A DNA stretch of 64,000 nt from Syngnathus acus (Eukaryota; Chordata; Actinopteri; Syngnathiformes; Syngnathidae), in the NCBI RefSeq assembly GCF_901709675.1, contig NC_051087.1, positions 18,292,067 to 18,356,066 of the forward strand. Direction: 5' to 3'. The notes beneath the pieces were generated by a model. That model ran no database searches. It was not told the DNA's origin and saw nothing but the letters and a program-made list of their open reading frames with translations. Positions 11,373-23,515 of this stretch are shown in pieces (position 1 is the stretch's first letter; each line of letters opens with the position of its first letter). The position numbers and the translations under genes are program-made.

Positions 11373-12279
11373 AGTGATCCCTCACCACTTCGCACTTCAC
11401 CTATTGTTTCCTCGGTGCATCGATGTTTTTTATGAAAACAAATATGGCGGATATGCATCGCAGCTTTTTGCGGCGTCACTTGGAGCACGGGGCTTTGTCT
11501 GCTCATATGACTTTACAGCACACTATTGGCTGGTAGAGGAGACGAGACCAATGGGAACATGTTGATCTGTATCCTTGCCGCTGATTGGCTTAGAGCTGTA
11601 TGAGCAGTTCTAACCACGCTTTATCTCAGCCTCCCACTACGTAGCCACTCTTCCACTTCGTCTGCGTCAGCAGAATCAGCAGCATCTCTGATTTGTGCTT
11701 TGTTTTGTCACAAACGAGGCAGGACAACCAAATGCATCACGGGCTCTTTAGTTTAAAGGTGACAAGGAGGGCTGGAATGCCGGCAGGTTTTCGAGGCAAG
11801 CTGACGAGTCGGTCAGTGAGTGCGCGTCATGTGCCATCAAAGCAGACGGGCATAGCAAGCTCGTGGTCGGGGACAGGCAGGAGGTCGAGCCAAACAGAGT
11901 CCAGAGCAGATCATATAAACAGGCTTTCTCAAAACAGCAAATCAGGAAGCAGGCATCGCGCTACACAGTGGATCAGGCAAATGGGAATCAGGTGGCATAA
12001 CAAAACCAGGTGGCAGGCATACGTGTATCGAGACAGACAAATCGCAGATTGACGCGCTTGGGGGCTTAAATACACACCCTAATCAGCCGGTACCAAGGGC
12101 ACAGGTGCCAGCAATCAGCACTGGGAGCGTGCAGCTCCGCATTGGATATGCGCGGTCCCATGAACCAGCGTGAGGGCGCGTCAGTCAGCCAGCACAGTAA
12201 GAGCGGAGCGGAGCCGTGGATTTTCACCTATCGTGGGGGTTCTTGAAACCAATTATTGGCAATAAATGAGGGATCACTG
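11373..12279 (-). mobile_element. TIR element with LTR-like cassette, family C copy 1
   Basis: The ends are AGTGATCCCTCACC and, inverted, GAGGGATCACT. Between them are an interior shared with 19879-20250 and an LTR-like cassette (11706-12217, minus). The right subterminal region (GATTTTCACCTATCG, then GGTTCTTGAAACCAATTAT) recurs next to the third LTR-like copy at 29085-29150. No transposase is encoded. I cannot establish a target duplication with certainty; TA is possible at the left only. The TIR type is common in fish Tc1/mariner-like nonautonomous elements. Confidence 0.6.
11706..12217 (-). repeat. LTR-like cassette, family B copy 1
   Basis: Read on the minus strand, this begins near the GCCACGGCTCCGC-type 5' end (its TGTCA missing here) and ends in TTTGTGACA. 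It matches 19173-19878 (+) and 28352-28798 (-). In the better preserved copies the order is TATA-like TATTTAA, then AATAAA, then GTGACA, as in gypsy LTRs. It always sits inside family C sequence. Confidence 0.6.
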
Positions 12280-12479
12280 TCTTGTTTGCATTTAAAGAGA
12301 CCGCACCAAAACGACTTCCTCTGAACCGCTCCTCAGAACAAGGGGAAAAGAGGGGCTTGTGATGCTGTGATGACAACAAATTCAGACAAAAACTTTGCTG
12401 TTCCACTTTATATAGACCACAACTCAATGAGTAAAATGTAAAAAGGGTTAATAGCCATAATACGCCAACTTCAAATCAC

Positions 12480-12790
12480 AGATACTCTAATTCAAGGATC
12501 TTGTAGATTATCAAATTGCTCAAATTATGTTCAAAGAGCGGCAAAACCCCTTTCCTAAAAACATTCAAAAGCATTTTCACCAACAACACAGTGGTTACAA
12601 ACTCAGGGATAATGAGGGTAAATTTACTGTACCCAAATACAGGTTATCAATGACCAGCTTTTGGATCTTCATTGCAGGTGTTAAACTCTGGAATAATCTG
12701 AGTCCTATTCTTGAAACAATGTTCAAGCACGATGACGTTTGGAAGATCAATTTAACAGGAATTAAATGCCAACTTTGAAAAATACAGAAC
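12480..12790 (+). pseudogene. LINE RT C-terminal scrap
   Basis: The open frame 12527-12778 reads MFKERQNPFPKNIQKHF, then HQQHSGYKLRD, VPKYRLSMTSFWIFIAGVKL and WNNLSPILE. The AGVKLWNNL block is the C-terminal signature of jockey/L2-superfamily LINE proteins. It may complete the motif A scrap at 10480-10690. Confidence 0.55.
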
Positions 12791-13358
12791 TATCTTTAGA
12801 CATTGGACAACCTTATCGTCACTGCAATATCGAAAACGTGGATCAAACGTGGATCAAAGAAAATACAGAGTGTTGCGTTTTGTTCAAGATGTCCGTCGTT
12901 GAGCAAGAAAACAAAGATGTGGAGTAATAGTTGGTTCTTTATTTGCAAGATCTTGGGTTGCTTCACGGCAGTCAGTACAAGTGCACTTCAGCAGATGAAA
13001 ACAACAACTCATAGTTCCGGTCATAATGCTTTTATAGTGTCCACAGGCAGGAATAAGGAAGAGGAGAACGAAAAGGGAGGAGGAAATGAGGGGAAAACAT
13101 ATTCTCATAAGGCAGGCACTTATGTTATCACCTGAATGTTTTGTATCAATGTGTCATGAAGTTAATAAGCTTTGCCTTATGTGTAATGAAAAAGTTACCA
13201 AGCTCTGTGTGCTGTCAGTGTTCTGATTAAATAACTGTGTATAAAGTATTAGGAGTATTCACACATTGATTGACATGATAAAATATATAAATAGGAATAT
13301 GTACACATTGATTGACATGATTAGTAAGACTACAACAATATAAAAAGTATATAAGTTT
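12790..13358. other. Interval without recognised features
   Basis: Several short open frames on both strands, none resembling a known protein. An imperfect repeat (ACACATTGATTGACATGAT) occurs near 13260 and 13302. Confidence 0.3.
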
Positions 13359-13366
13359 GTCTAAAC

Positions 13367-13579
13367 CAGGGGTCACCAACTCCGGTCCTCAAGGGCGCCA
13401 ATCCAGCCTGTTTTAGGTGCAGCCCTACAACAACACACCTGATTCAAATGATCAGCTCATCAGCAAGCTCTATTAAGGCTGATAGCGATCCTGATTATTT
13501 GAATCAGGTGTGTTGTTGTAGGGCTGCACCTAAAACAGGCTGGATTGGCGCCCTTGAGGACCGGAGTTGGTGACCCCTG
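13367..13579 (+). mobile_element. hAT MITE (213 bp palindrome), copy 1
   Basis: A near-perfect hairpin begins CAGGGGTCACCAACTCCGGT and ends with its complement. It is flanked by the 8-bp direct repeat GTCTAAAC (13359-13366, 13580-13587), the hallmark of hAT insertion. A second copy of identical length is at 51474-51686 and differs at only about ten positions. It has no coding capacity and must have been moved by a hAT transposase supplied in trans. Confidence 0.9.
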
Positions 13580-13587
13580 GTCTAAAC

Positions 13588-14450
13588 TAACAAAAATATG
13601 TTGTTGCTCTCCAAGAGTCAACAAGTTCACAGATGTAAGAGCAACAAAACAGGTGGTGGACCTAAATCTATATCAAAAAGACTGTTTTGACACACTACTG
13701 AGTATTTCAATGATGATTGAAAATGTATTTGAGTTTGTCACAGCCGAAATCAGTCTTTTTCTATCTGTGACTATGAAATCAAATGACACACGCACCCTAC
13801 AGATGTTCTGTATTGAAGAAGAAAATCAACAGCCAAACTGGGGACACACACACAAAATCTATTCAGACTTGGACAAAATAGCTTTTGGCTTAAAAGACTG
13901 TTGATATTTGAACACCTGCAAATAAGCAAGAGCTACACGCTACCAGTGGCTGGTGCCAATTACCGGAAGAGAAATCTCTTTACAATGTCTACAATACAGG
14001 CTGGTGCCTATGCTACTGATGTGTGCAATTGTTGTTACAAAACTCTTCAACACTGTCGTCAAACGCCGATGCCAAAATACATAAACAATATTGTGGAATG
14101 TTGAATAATACATGAACGAGTTGCAGTCTTGAGGGCGGATTGGGAGCAGATTTCATAGCGGCAGGAACAGGCACTTCCCCAACTGCATCATAAGCTATGG
14201 AACTCCTAAACTGGGTCAGTGAAATCGACCAGATCAGACTCGACGTTGACCCTCATGGGGTTGCACTTGTAAAATAAGTTGAAAGGAACGATGCCTGGAG
14301 CCTTTAGAAACGAGGGACTTCCAGCCTTGGAAAGCAACCTGAGGGCTGTGAGCAGAGAGGCCAGATGATGGAAACGCTCCATCTTGAGATGTCTGAACTC
14401 AATAAGAAAATGATCAAGCGACAGGAGGCCAGCATGGGAGACAATTAGCT
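13588..14450. other. Interval with short unrecognised frames
   Basis: Frames at 13545-13904 and 13901-14104 (+) and 14206-14493 (-) are open for 60-120 codons but match nothing I know. The first begins inside the MITE. No splice signals clearly join them. Confidence 0.3.
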
Positions 14451-14451
14451 C

Positions 14452-14680
14452 CTCCCATGTCCCAAAAACATGCTTGGTAGGCTGATTGAGCACTCCAAAT
14501 TGACCCTAGGTGTGTGTGCAAGTGCCGGTGGTTGTTCGTGTCTGTCTGCCCTGCTATTGGCTGGCAACCAGTTCAGGGTGTCCCCTGCCTACTGCCCGAT
14601 GACTTCTGGGATAGGCTCCAGCATGCCCGCGAACCACGTGGGTACAAGCAGGATGGATGGATGGATGGATGGATGGAATT
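14452..14680 (+). mobile_element. tRNA-type SINE, 3' part
   Basis: The sequence from CCCAAAAACATGCTTGGTAG through GGCTGGCAACCAGTTCAGGG and GGGATAGGCTCCAGCATGCC to a GGAT repeat matches the 3' two-thirds of the SINE at 17585-18033. The tRNA-like head is missing. The GGAT tail resembles that of Rex3-like LINEs in the window, which suggests those supply its reverse transcriptase. Confidence 0.7.
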
Positions 14681-14683
14681 GGG

Positions 14684-14738
<55 letters not shown>

Positions 14739-14744
14739 TATTGA
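14684..14744 (+). repeat. (GATT)n microsatellite
   Basis: About fifteen GATT units. They are the 3' tail of the minus-strand retroposon that follows (TTTATTGATC on the plus strand). Confidence 0.85.
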
Positions 14745-15780
14745 TACTTTATTGATCGGGGGGTGAATTCAGTTTCCTAGCAGCATTCATACCACAAAGC
14801 GGGTGTATAAAAGACACACAAATGATAGCACAACTCAATAGGCTCCTATAAAAGGCTGCGACACACAAAGAAAGCCAATAAGTGTGAAAGTTAAAAGCCA
14901 TCAAAGCAACAAGACAAGAACAAAGGAAAAAAGTAACAGTGGGCCAGCTGGTGAGATGCATAAATATTGTAAATGGTCCCGCCAACCAGCCTGCCTCAAT
15001 ACCATAAGAACAACCCAAAAACATACAAAATAGCCTCCACGGGGTCCATAAACAGGTGTAAGGGCAGTCAAGTCCAATGGTGCCCAATGGACATGACTAC
15101 ATTTTACCGTGGCACCATTGAGAGCGTCCTCTCCAGTTGTATTGCTGTTTGGGGTGGTAGCTGCACTGACTACAACATGAAGGCCCTCCAGCGCATAGTG
15201 ATCACGGCTGGTAAGATTATTGGTGCTTCACTCCCCTCCTTGAAGGACATTTACGCCTCCCATCTCACCCGCAAGGCGACCACGATTGTGAGTGATGTGA
15301 ATCACCCCGCTCACTCTTTGTTCGATCTTCTGCCCTCTGGGAAGAGGTACAGGAGCTTGCGCTCCCGCACCACCAGACTCACCAACAGCTTCATACTCCA
15401 GGCTGTTAGGATCCTGAACTCTCTCCCCCCTTCTGCGTAGCGTCCTGTACTTTTGCGCTATATTCTGACTGTCTGCTGTATGCACACTTGCTCCGTTTTG
15501 TTCCTCTTATTTATTGTGTTATTTGTTTATTTATTATTTATTCATCACTCTTATTATTCATTGTTTGTGCCTTCTTGTTTTTATTTTGTGTTGTTTGCTT
15601 GTATGTATGTCGTGTACTATGTCTTGTCACCGTGGGATAGTGGTAACATAATTTCGATTTCTTTGTGTGTCTTGGCATGTGAAGAGATTGACAATAAAGC
15701 AGACTTTGACTTTGACCGTGGTTGTGAATCGTTAAGACATCACAAAACAGGCAAGAATCAATAATGTCTGTGTGAAAGAA
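14742..15780 (-). mobile_element. Retroposon family R, copy A (split by a LINE tail)
   Basis: The minus-strand element ends at a GATCAATAAAGTATCAATAA-type tail next to the GATT array. It matches 46766-47322 from the tail through AGCCTCCACGGGGTCCATAA and CAGGTGTAAGGGCAGTCAAG. At 15092 the match stops, a plus-strand LINE end intrudes, and the match resumes at 15714 (CCGTGGTTGTGAATCGT) with CATCACAAAACAGGCAA. Copy B shows the uninterrupted site CCCAATGGACCGTGG. Confidence 0.7.
15092..15713 (+). mobile_element. L2-like LINE 3' end inserted in retroposon R
   Basis: A 5'-truncated LINE end contributes the last 115 codons of ORF2 (15093-15440; FYRGTIESVLSSCIAVWGG, KIIGASLPSLKDIY, LFDLLPSGKRYRSLRSRT, stop TAG) and a 3' UTR ending GACAATAAAGCAGACTTTGA. 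The same UTR occurs at 44591-44786 (+) and 52219-52400 (-). Insertion broke retroposon R copy A; the empty site is visible in copy B. Confidence 0.85.
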
Positions 15781-16259
15781 TGAGGGACAGCTCTTACTAT
15801 AGCAAGTCTGACTAGGGAGGGGCAGTCCCTATATGTAACTGGCCAGTCCACAGTGTTAAGGTGTGACGACATGAGTAAATAAGTAATTAGAATTCAAGAT
15901 GTTCCTTCAGCAGAAGTTCAGACAATGACAAACTACTGCTTTCATCCTTATACGCTGCAAAAATGCATCATTAATCACGGTTTCTCATCAAAAACGAATA
16001 CTTGAGCCTTAGTAAACACCGTGAAATAAAATCTGGAATTCTGAACTGTTGTCTCATATTCATCTTTCGATCTGAAACCCAAATGTCTTCAGTATAAACG
16101 TGAAAAAAGGAAGTCTATGATGCACCCAAACACAATATGACAAGAATAATCCTCCTCTAAATTGTGACAGTCAATGAGTAATGGAATCATTTAAAATTCC
16201 AAGTTAAGAGGCCATGAATTAAAATATGTAATTTTGCTTTCAATATTTATTTTTCTCAG
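15781..16259. other. Intron upstream of first GALNT7 exon in window
   Basis: AT-rich sequence without recognised repeats, ending in a pyrimidine-rich acceptor (ATTTATTTTTCTCAG) at 16259. Confidence 0.4.
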
Positions 16260-16362
16260 GCAAGAACATCGTTGCAAGAGCTTCAAATGGTTCATGGAGG
16301 AAATAGCTTATGACATCCCATTACACTATCCCCTGCCTGCAAAAAATATTGAATGGGGAGAG
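16260..16362 (+). CDS. galnt7: GALNT7 exon: end of catalytic region, start of linker
   Basis: This exon follows ATTTTTCTCAG and is closed by donor GTGAGT. After one leading base (phase from the previous exon) it encodes QEHRCKSFKWFMEEIAYDIP then LHYPLPAKNIEWGE. The CKSFKWF-like block is the conserved end of the polypeptide N-acetylgalactosaminyltransferase catalytic region, just before the lectin domain. These Golgi type II membrane enzymes transfer GalNAc from UDP-GalNAc to Ser/Thr of mucin-type proteins. The EEIAYDI and KNIEWGE strings and all later exons fit GALNT7 better than other paralogues, from memory of the family. Upstream catalytic exons are not in the window. The next intron is only 86 bp. 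Confidence 0.88.
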
Positions 16363-16448
16363 GTGAGTAAATGAAACAGCACATCAGACAAATACGGTTC
16401 ATGAACATTAAGTCTAACCTATTTACATGCATATGTGTTTGTGGTAAG

Positions 16449-16547
16449 ATTCGTGGCTTTGAGACGGGTTACTGTATTGACAGTATGGGACATACAAATG
16501 GAGGCAATATTGAAACTGGACCATGCCACAGAATGGGTGGCAATCAG
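16449..16547 (+). CDS. galnt7: GALNT7 exon: lectin domain alpha repeat
   Basis: Exon of exactly 33 codons between a rather weak acceptor (TTTGTGGTAAG) and donor GTAAGT. It encodes IRGFETGYCIDSMGHTNGG then NIETGPCHRMGGNQ. YCID is the CLD-type motif and the downstream Cys-His pair belongs to the first (alpha) ricin B repeat, which binds GalNAc on partly glycosylated peptides in this family. Both boundaries are phase 0, and the frame continues into 30261. Confidence 0.9.
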
Positions 16548-16689
16548 GTAAGTAAAACATCACAGTAGTTCAAAATCATGCTGTCTATTTATGCCCTGTA
16601 GTCAATATTCATGAAATTAAAAATCCACATTTGGTCACGTTTGCAATCATGCAATCATTCTAAAATAAACAAGTCATCTATTAACAAGA

Positions 16690-16850
16690 GACAAAGGCAA
16701 AAATCTTAAAGCAAGACCCTCTTTTTTTCCAACCCCTTACAAAATATAATCTGTCACTGACGAACCTTTATTTATTGCAAAAAAAGGCAAAGCCTGTATG
16801 TTTTGCCACATATTTTTTTTATTCAAAATACCACCTTGCTTGCTTTCAGA
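16690..16850. other. Intron sequence without features
   Basis: The start of the 13.7-kb intron, low in complexity. Nothing recognised before the element at 16866. Confidence 0.3.
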
Positions 16851-16865
16851 AAGAAAAGAAAAGAA

Positions 16866-17400
16866 AAACTAGAGCTGCAAGCAGCTATTAACGGCCTTCG
16901 CGGCACTGGCAATGCTGCAGTACTGTACTGCCACTTTGGCATACTGGCACACTGGAATTGACATTTTTGGAAAATTAAGTGCAGCAGAATTAAATATTTT
17001 TTGATAAAATAAGGTATTGATGGCAAAATACGCGATCGGCTGGCAACCGGTTTAGGGTGTCCCCTGCCTACTGCCCAATGACTAGTGGGATAGGCTCCAG
17101 CACGCCCACGACCCCCGTGGTCTAGAGGATGGATGGATGGATGGATGGATGGATGGATGGATGGATGGACGGACGGACGGACGGACGGACGGACGGACGG
17201 ACGGACGGACGGACGGACGGACGGACGGCAAAATACGAGGCAACCTTTTAAAGCAAAATTGAAATGGCCGACCTTTAGTTGAATTTCAAGTAGGGTTCCA
17301 AAGATTTTTTTGTATATCGTGGGCTTTAGGCCTCCACGTTTTAGTAGATCTTGATGAAACGTTCAACTGGGGTCATTTTATTAAAAATGTCAAAATGGTG
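16866..17400 (+). mobile_element. Fish repeat of the GAGCTGCAAGCAGC type, split by a SINE
   Basis: The sequence starts AGAGCTGCAAGCAGCTATTA with CGGCCTTCGC, a start I associate with an abundant teleost DNA repeat. It resumes after a SINE at 17238 and includes TTTTAGTAGATCTTGATGAA. A related piece lies at 28285-28350 (TTTTGGTAGATCTTGGTGAA). No coding sequence. The superfamily is not assigned. Confidence 0.5.
17033..17226 (+). mobile_element. tRNA-type SINE, 5'-truncated, 11-bp target duplication
   Basis: The 3' part of the SINE family (GGCTGGCAACCGGTTTAGGG, GATAGGCTCCAGCACGCCC) is followed by a tail of GGAT units that switch to GGAC from about 17167. GGCAAAATACG flanks both sides (17022-17032 and 17227-17237), a clean retroposition duplication that proves integration into the repeat at 16866-17400. 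Confidence 0.85.
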
Positions 17401-17436
17401 CATACAAGCAATTTAAAAACACCTCCCCACGCTTTC

Positions 17437-17478
17437 ACACACACGCACGCACGCACGCACGCACACACACGCACGCAC
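17437..17478 (+). repeat. (ACGC)n/(AC)n microsatellite
   Basis: Tandem ACGC units mixed with AC. Confidence 0.85.
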
Positions 17479-17584
17479 TATATAGACAGTAGAAACTCAG
17501 AACTCTACGCTAATTTGTTCTGGAAGCAGTGTCGAGAAGAAGCGAAGCAGTTGAGTATGGAAGCAATTTGTCTAATTTTGTCTA

Positions 17585-18033
17585 TAACAGACCATCCCTC
17601 CCTCCCTCCCTCCCTCCCTCCCTCCCTCCCTCCCTCCCTCCCTCCCTCCCTACCTCCCTCCCTCCCTCCCTCCATCCATCCACATCCATTTTCTATACCC
17701 TTTGTCCCCTCGGGGGTCGCAGGCGTGCTGAAGCCTATCCCAGCAGTCATCGGGCAGTAGGCGGGGGACACCCTGAACCAGTTGCCAGCCAATCGCTGGG
17801 CACACAGAGACGAACAACCATCTGCACTCACACCGAGGGCCAATTTAGAGTGCTCAATTGGCCTGCAAGCATGTTTTTGGGATGTGGGAGGAAACCTGAG
17901 TACCCGGAGAAAACCCACGCGGGCACGGGGAGAACATGCAAACTCCATACAGGGAGGGCCAGAGATGGAATCGAACCCACACCCTCTTAGTAACTGTGAG
18001 GTTAACGTGCTAACTAGTGCGCCACCGTGCTGC
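17585..18033 (-). mobile_element. tRNA-derived SINE, full-length, with CCCT tail array
   Basis: On the minus strand a Pol III-type head opens GCAGCACGGTGGCGCAC, has an A-box-like TAGTTAGCACGTTAACC and a B box GGTTCGATTCC, then a body (TGGAGTTTGCATGTTCTCCC, CGTGGGTTTTCTCCGGGTAC, CCCAAAAACATGC, GATTGGCTGGCAACTGGTTC, GGGATAGGCTTCAGCACGCC). It ends in GGAT/AGGG repeats (CCCT on the plus strand, 17585-17672). This is the only copy here with both promoter boxes. Partial copies are at 14452 and 17033. Confidence 0.8.
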
Positions 18034-18136
18034 ATAAAACAGTACATAAAACCACAAAACAACGAAAATACAACGAAGGCTTGGAGCACAGCCTTATGGA
18101 TGCATTGGCAGCTTCATTTCAACTAATTCATAACTA

Positions 18137-18237
18137 CCGTTTTTTTCCGTGTATAATGCGCCCCCATGTATAATACGCACCCTAAAAATGGCATGTGGAT
18201 GCTGGAAAAAAGCCTGTACCCATGTATAATACGCACC

Positions 18238-18272
<35 letters not shown>

Positions 18273-18862
18273 TCCCAATGATCGTCACACACGCAGGGAG
18301 GCAATGGGTCCCATTTTTATAGTCTTTGGTATGGTCTTAACTAGGCTGGATGTATTTTTTTTTGTTGGCGTTGATTTCTCCGACTGCCCGTAAAGGCACC
18401 ACCGCAATCAGATGAAAAGAGAGGAAAGTGACGTGCGGACATGTGAAAAAGGCGGCTCTGTATGGGAGAGACGTTGAAGAGGAATAAAAACACCCTTGGA
18501 AACCAAAACTTGCCCCTCGTCGTGACTCGGAGCCGCAACAAATGTTTCGGATTTGTGTAGGGTACATTGTGACAGCAAACGAGCAGGTGATCGAGCAAGC
18601 GTCTGATACGAGAGCATTGCGTTCGTATGGAGCGTGTTTGAAGTGAACAGCAGAGACGAAAGGAACATGGCAAAGTGTTGTGAAATAAAATATTACCTGT
18701 AATACGCATTTTGTTATTTGCTGATTGTATTAAACTATCACATTCATTGTCAGTCAAGAAGAGAAGAGGACTATTATCCCTTCTTTGACGAAATGACCAG
18801 AGCACAGTACAAACACACTATTGTCGGTCAGTCCTGTTGTTGGTTTTGTTGTACCATGATTT

Positions 18863-18900
<38 letters not shown>

Positions 18901-19004
18901 AAAAAAAAAAAAAAAAAAAAATTTGTACCCATGTATAATGCGCACCCCAGATTTTAGGACAATAAATTAGTTAAATTTTGCGCATTATACACGGAAAAAA
19001 ACGG
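18137..19004 (+). mobile_element. TA-flanked MITE, copy 2
   Basis: The TIRs CCGTTTTTTTCCGTGTATAA and complement are flanked by TA (18135-18136, 19005-19006). It is homologous to 925-1872 in opposite orientation: poly-T (18241-18269), the interior (CTAGGCTGGATGTATTTTTT; GTTGGCGTTGATTTCTCCGA) and poly-A (18868-18920). It lacks about 145 bp present in copy 1 but keeps about 250 bp of interior (18420-18840) with no counterpart there. No transposase. Confidence 0.85.
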
Positions 19005-19242
19005 TAACTACATTTAAAAGACAAAAAATGAGCTTGGAATGAACATGAAAAATAACACTATTTAAACACAAAATGTGCTGACCCTTGGTAGAAGTCCTGG
19101 AAATAATGTCCCAAAAATGTATCAATGTGAACGAAGAGATGGCTATTGTTATAGGTCTCTTTTTACACAGTTGTAAGCGCGTGAGCTTGTCAGTGCTGAT
19201 CGCTGCCCGGCTGTGCCCTTGTTAAGGGCTGATTAGGGCGAT

Positions 19243-19249
19243 TATTTAA
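19243..19249 (+). promoter_or_regulatory. TATA-like box of cassette B copy 2
   Basis: TATTTAA, about 320 bp before AATAAA (19564-19569). The gypsy-like LTR at 63573-63942 has the same arrangement. Confidence 0.45.
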
Positions 19250-19579
19250 ACCCCGCAAGCCCGTCAATCTGCTGTGGTTTGTCTGCCTCGATACACCTGC
19301 CTGCCACCTGGTTCTGCTATGCCACCTGATTTCCATTTGCCTGATCTGCTGTGTAGTGCGATGCCTGTTTCCTGATTCGCTGTTTAGCGAAAACCTGTTT
19401 TGCTCTAGACTCTGTTTGGCTCGACCTTCTACCTGTCCCCGACCACAATGCACGTTGGCTTTGATGACGCACAACGCGCGCTCACTGACCGGCTCGTCAG
19501 CTTTCCTTGTCGTCCTGTTCTGCCAGCATTACAGCCCTCCTTGTTTCCTTTAACCTTTCCCCAAATAAAGAGCACTGTG

Positions 19580-19841
<262 letters not shown>

Positions 19842-19878
19842 ACATTTTGCATTTGGTTATCCTGCCTTGTTCGGGTCA

Positions 19879-20250
19879 AAATCAGAGTGCAAATCAGAGA
19901 TGCTGCTGATCCTGCTGATATGAACAAAGTGGAAAAGTGGAATCAGAGATGCTGCTGATCCTGCTGATAGGAACAAAGTGGAAAAGTGGATACGTAGCAG
20001 GAGGCTGAGACAAAAGCGTGGTTAGAACTGCTCTTACAGCTCTAAGCCAATCAGCGGCAAGAATACAGATCAACATGTTCCCATTGGTCTTGTCTCCTCC
20101 ACCAGCTATGGTGTGCTGTAAAGTCATATGGGCAAGCAAAGACCCGCGCTCCAAGTGACGGCACAAAAAGCTGCGATGCAACAAATATATTCGCAATATT
20201 TGTTTTCATAAAAACCTGCGATGCACTAAGGTAGCAATAGGCGAAGTGCT
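19879..20250 (+). mobile_element. Family C element interior, copy 2
   Basis: Reverse complement of 11400-11705: AATCAGAGATGCTGCTGATC, CCAATCAGCGGCAAGAATAC, ATGTTCCCATTGGTCTTGTC. A segment of about 56 bp is duplicated in tandem (19890-19990). It abuts the cassette B end at the same junction as in copy 1 and is cut off before its TIR by the GATA array. Confidence 0.65.
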
Positions 20251-20251
20251 A

Positions 20252-21989
<1,738 letters not shown>

Positions 21990-22013
21990 TACATATATAT
22001 ATATATATACACA

Positions 22014-22226
22014 CAATCGTATGCAAAGGTTTGGGCACCCCTGATCATTTTCATGATTTTCCTTTATAAATCATTGCTTGTTCGAATCAGCAATTTCAGT
22101 TAAATATATCATATAGCAGACAAACAGTGATATTTGAGAAGTGAAATGAAGTTTATGGGATTTACAGAAAGTGTGCAATCATTAGTTCAACAAAAGTAGG
22201 CAGGTGCATAAATTTGGGCATGGTAA
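22014..22226 (+). mobile_element. Second Tc1 family, left-end fragment
   Basis: Starts CAATCGTATGCAAAGGTTTG with GGCACCCCTGATC after a TA run, matching the left end at 31507. Only about 210 bp survive, ending at GTGCATAAATTTGGGCA. Confidence 0.75.
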
Positions 22227-22235
22227 TAATGTTTT

Positions 22236-22434
22236 GAATGTCGAATGTTGAATGTGATTCCATTGATCTTTTTCCAGTAAATATTGATTTCTTTAACATT
22301 GCACCTTCAGTTGAAACGTATAAAAAAACAGATGCAATCTCCAGGTTTAATAAATTACATTGTGTCCAAATCACTTCTGGCTCGGCCAATTTTAGAACCT
22401 ACTGTGGCCCGCAAGTCAAAAAGTTTGCCCACCC
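22236..22434 (+). mobile_element. hAT right-end fragment
   Basis: The segment ends GGCCCGCAAGTCAAAAAGTT with TGCCCACCCCT, the right terminus of the hAT at 31923-33253. The left part is missing. Confidence 0.6.
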
Positions 22435-22633
22435 CTTTTCTACAATGTCTGTCTATTCTATTCTTGGAATGTCATCTCTCTGACTGGAAAGGAGCCTGAG
22501 CTGGTGTGTGAGGCAGAAAAGTTCAGACGAGACATAGTGTCAAATCTGCACTTATTATATTAAAGCGACCGGCTTCCCATTAAAGGGTTGAAAAAGCCGG
22601 GGTTGAAGAGACTCGTCCGAGTTGCTAACCACC

Positions 22634-22639
22634 TTTATT
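22634..22639 (-). terminator. Poly(A) signal of solo LTR A copy 2
   Basis: AATAAA on the minus strand, about 870 bp downstream of the TATA box and about 100 bp from the LTR 3' end. Copy 1 has lost it. Confidence 0.45.
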
Positions 22640-23507
22640 AAATTAATTCTGAAAAAAATCAATCTCTCATTATGACGCCAATCCCTTTTAAGTCAAGCAA
22701 CGTTCGCATGCCGAGTAACTAAGGTTGAGACACGTCGTCAGAATGACCGCGCCCTACTGGTGGCGCCCTTCTGATTTGAGGCTTTTGTTAAATCTCGGAT
22801 GTCTTTGTTAAGACCTCAGGGATTCGTTATTTACACTAGCGCGCATTCGCCCCAGCTGATCTTAAGAAAACTAATTCGAACCAGATCTGACAATACCTGA
22901 TGTTAAGGATTAAAGCTGTCTTCACTTTAAAAAGAATTGAACGGATTTAAAGCATGACTGTGGTAGGGAAATAAAGAAAATTTAAAGTTCTAATTACTGC
23001 ATATAAAACCATGCTCAACATAGTTAATATGAAATAATCGATAACCGAATTAACCATTAAGAAGACATTTTATGAATAAGCAAGAAAAAGAATTACAAGT
23101 CGAACAAAAAACAATAATTCCACTCACCAATCTCAGAACAAAAGAGGAGAATAGGGTCTAAAATCATATTTGGTTGAACAAGTTAAGTGATTAGCTCTCC
23201 TTTGTTCCAAAATCCGAATTCTGTTTAAAAAGAGGAAAGGTCTGCCGTTACATTGGCGTCTTCCCCTTTCTGCCAGAAGCAGCTGTCTCCTCTGCCTTCC
23301 TCGAAGCTTAAAATTGGACAAAGTCCAATTCGAAGCTTAAAATTTGACAAAGTCCAATTCTGACTCTGCAAATTCATCTTAGTAGATTTTAGTCCAATCT
23401 CAAAAAGTACGAAAAATCCATCTTCGTCTAAACGACGTTCTTTACTCTGGGCAGCAACAGGGCCATCGCCCTGACCAGGAAGAGCCCTTCTCTTGTCCGA
23501 AGCCAAG

Positions 23508-23515
23508 CTTTTATA
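23508..23515 (-). promoter_or_regulatory. TATA box of solo LTR A copy 2
   Basis: TATAAAAG on the minus strand, conserved in copy 1 at 3479-3486. Confidence 0.6.

Noticed and set aside
13545-14104. Two consecutive plus-strand frames as a spliced gene
   Set aside because: The first begins inside a MITE, no family resemblance was found and no clear splice pair joins them.
16260-16547. Assignment to GALNT9, GALNT8 or GALNT18 instead of GALNT7
   Set aside because: The lectin-domain strings RGFETGYCIDSMG, RINEANQLMQYDQC and the short end after QRWEINNI fit GALNT7 as I remember it; an alignment would settle it.
17395-18089. Open frames with SLPP or GREG repeats, up to 194 codons
   Set aside because: They translate the CCCT/AGGG tail array and body of a SINE.
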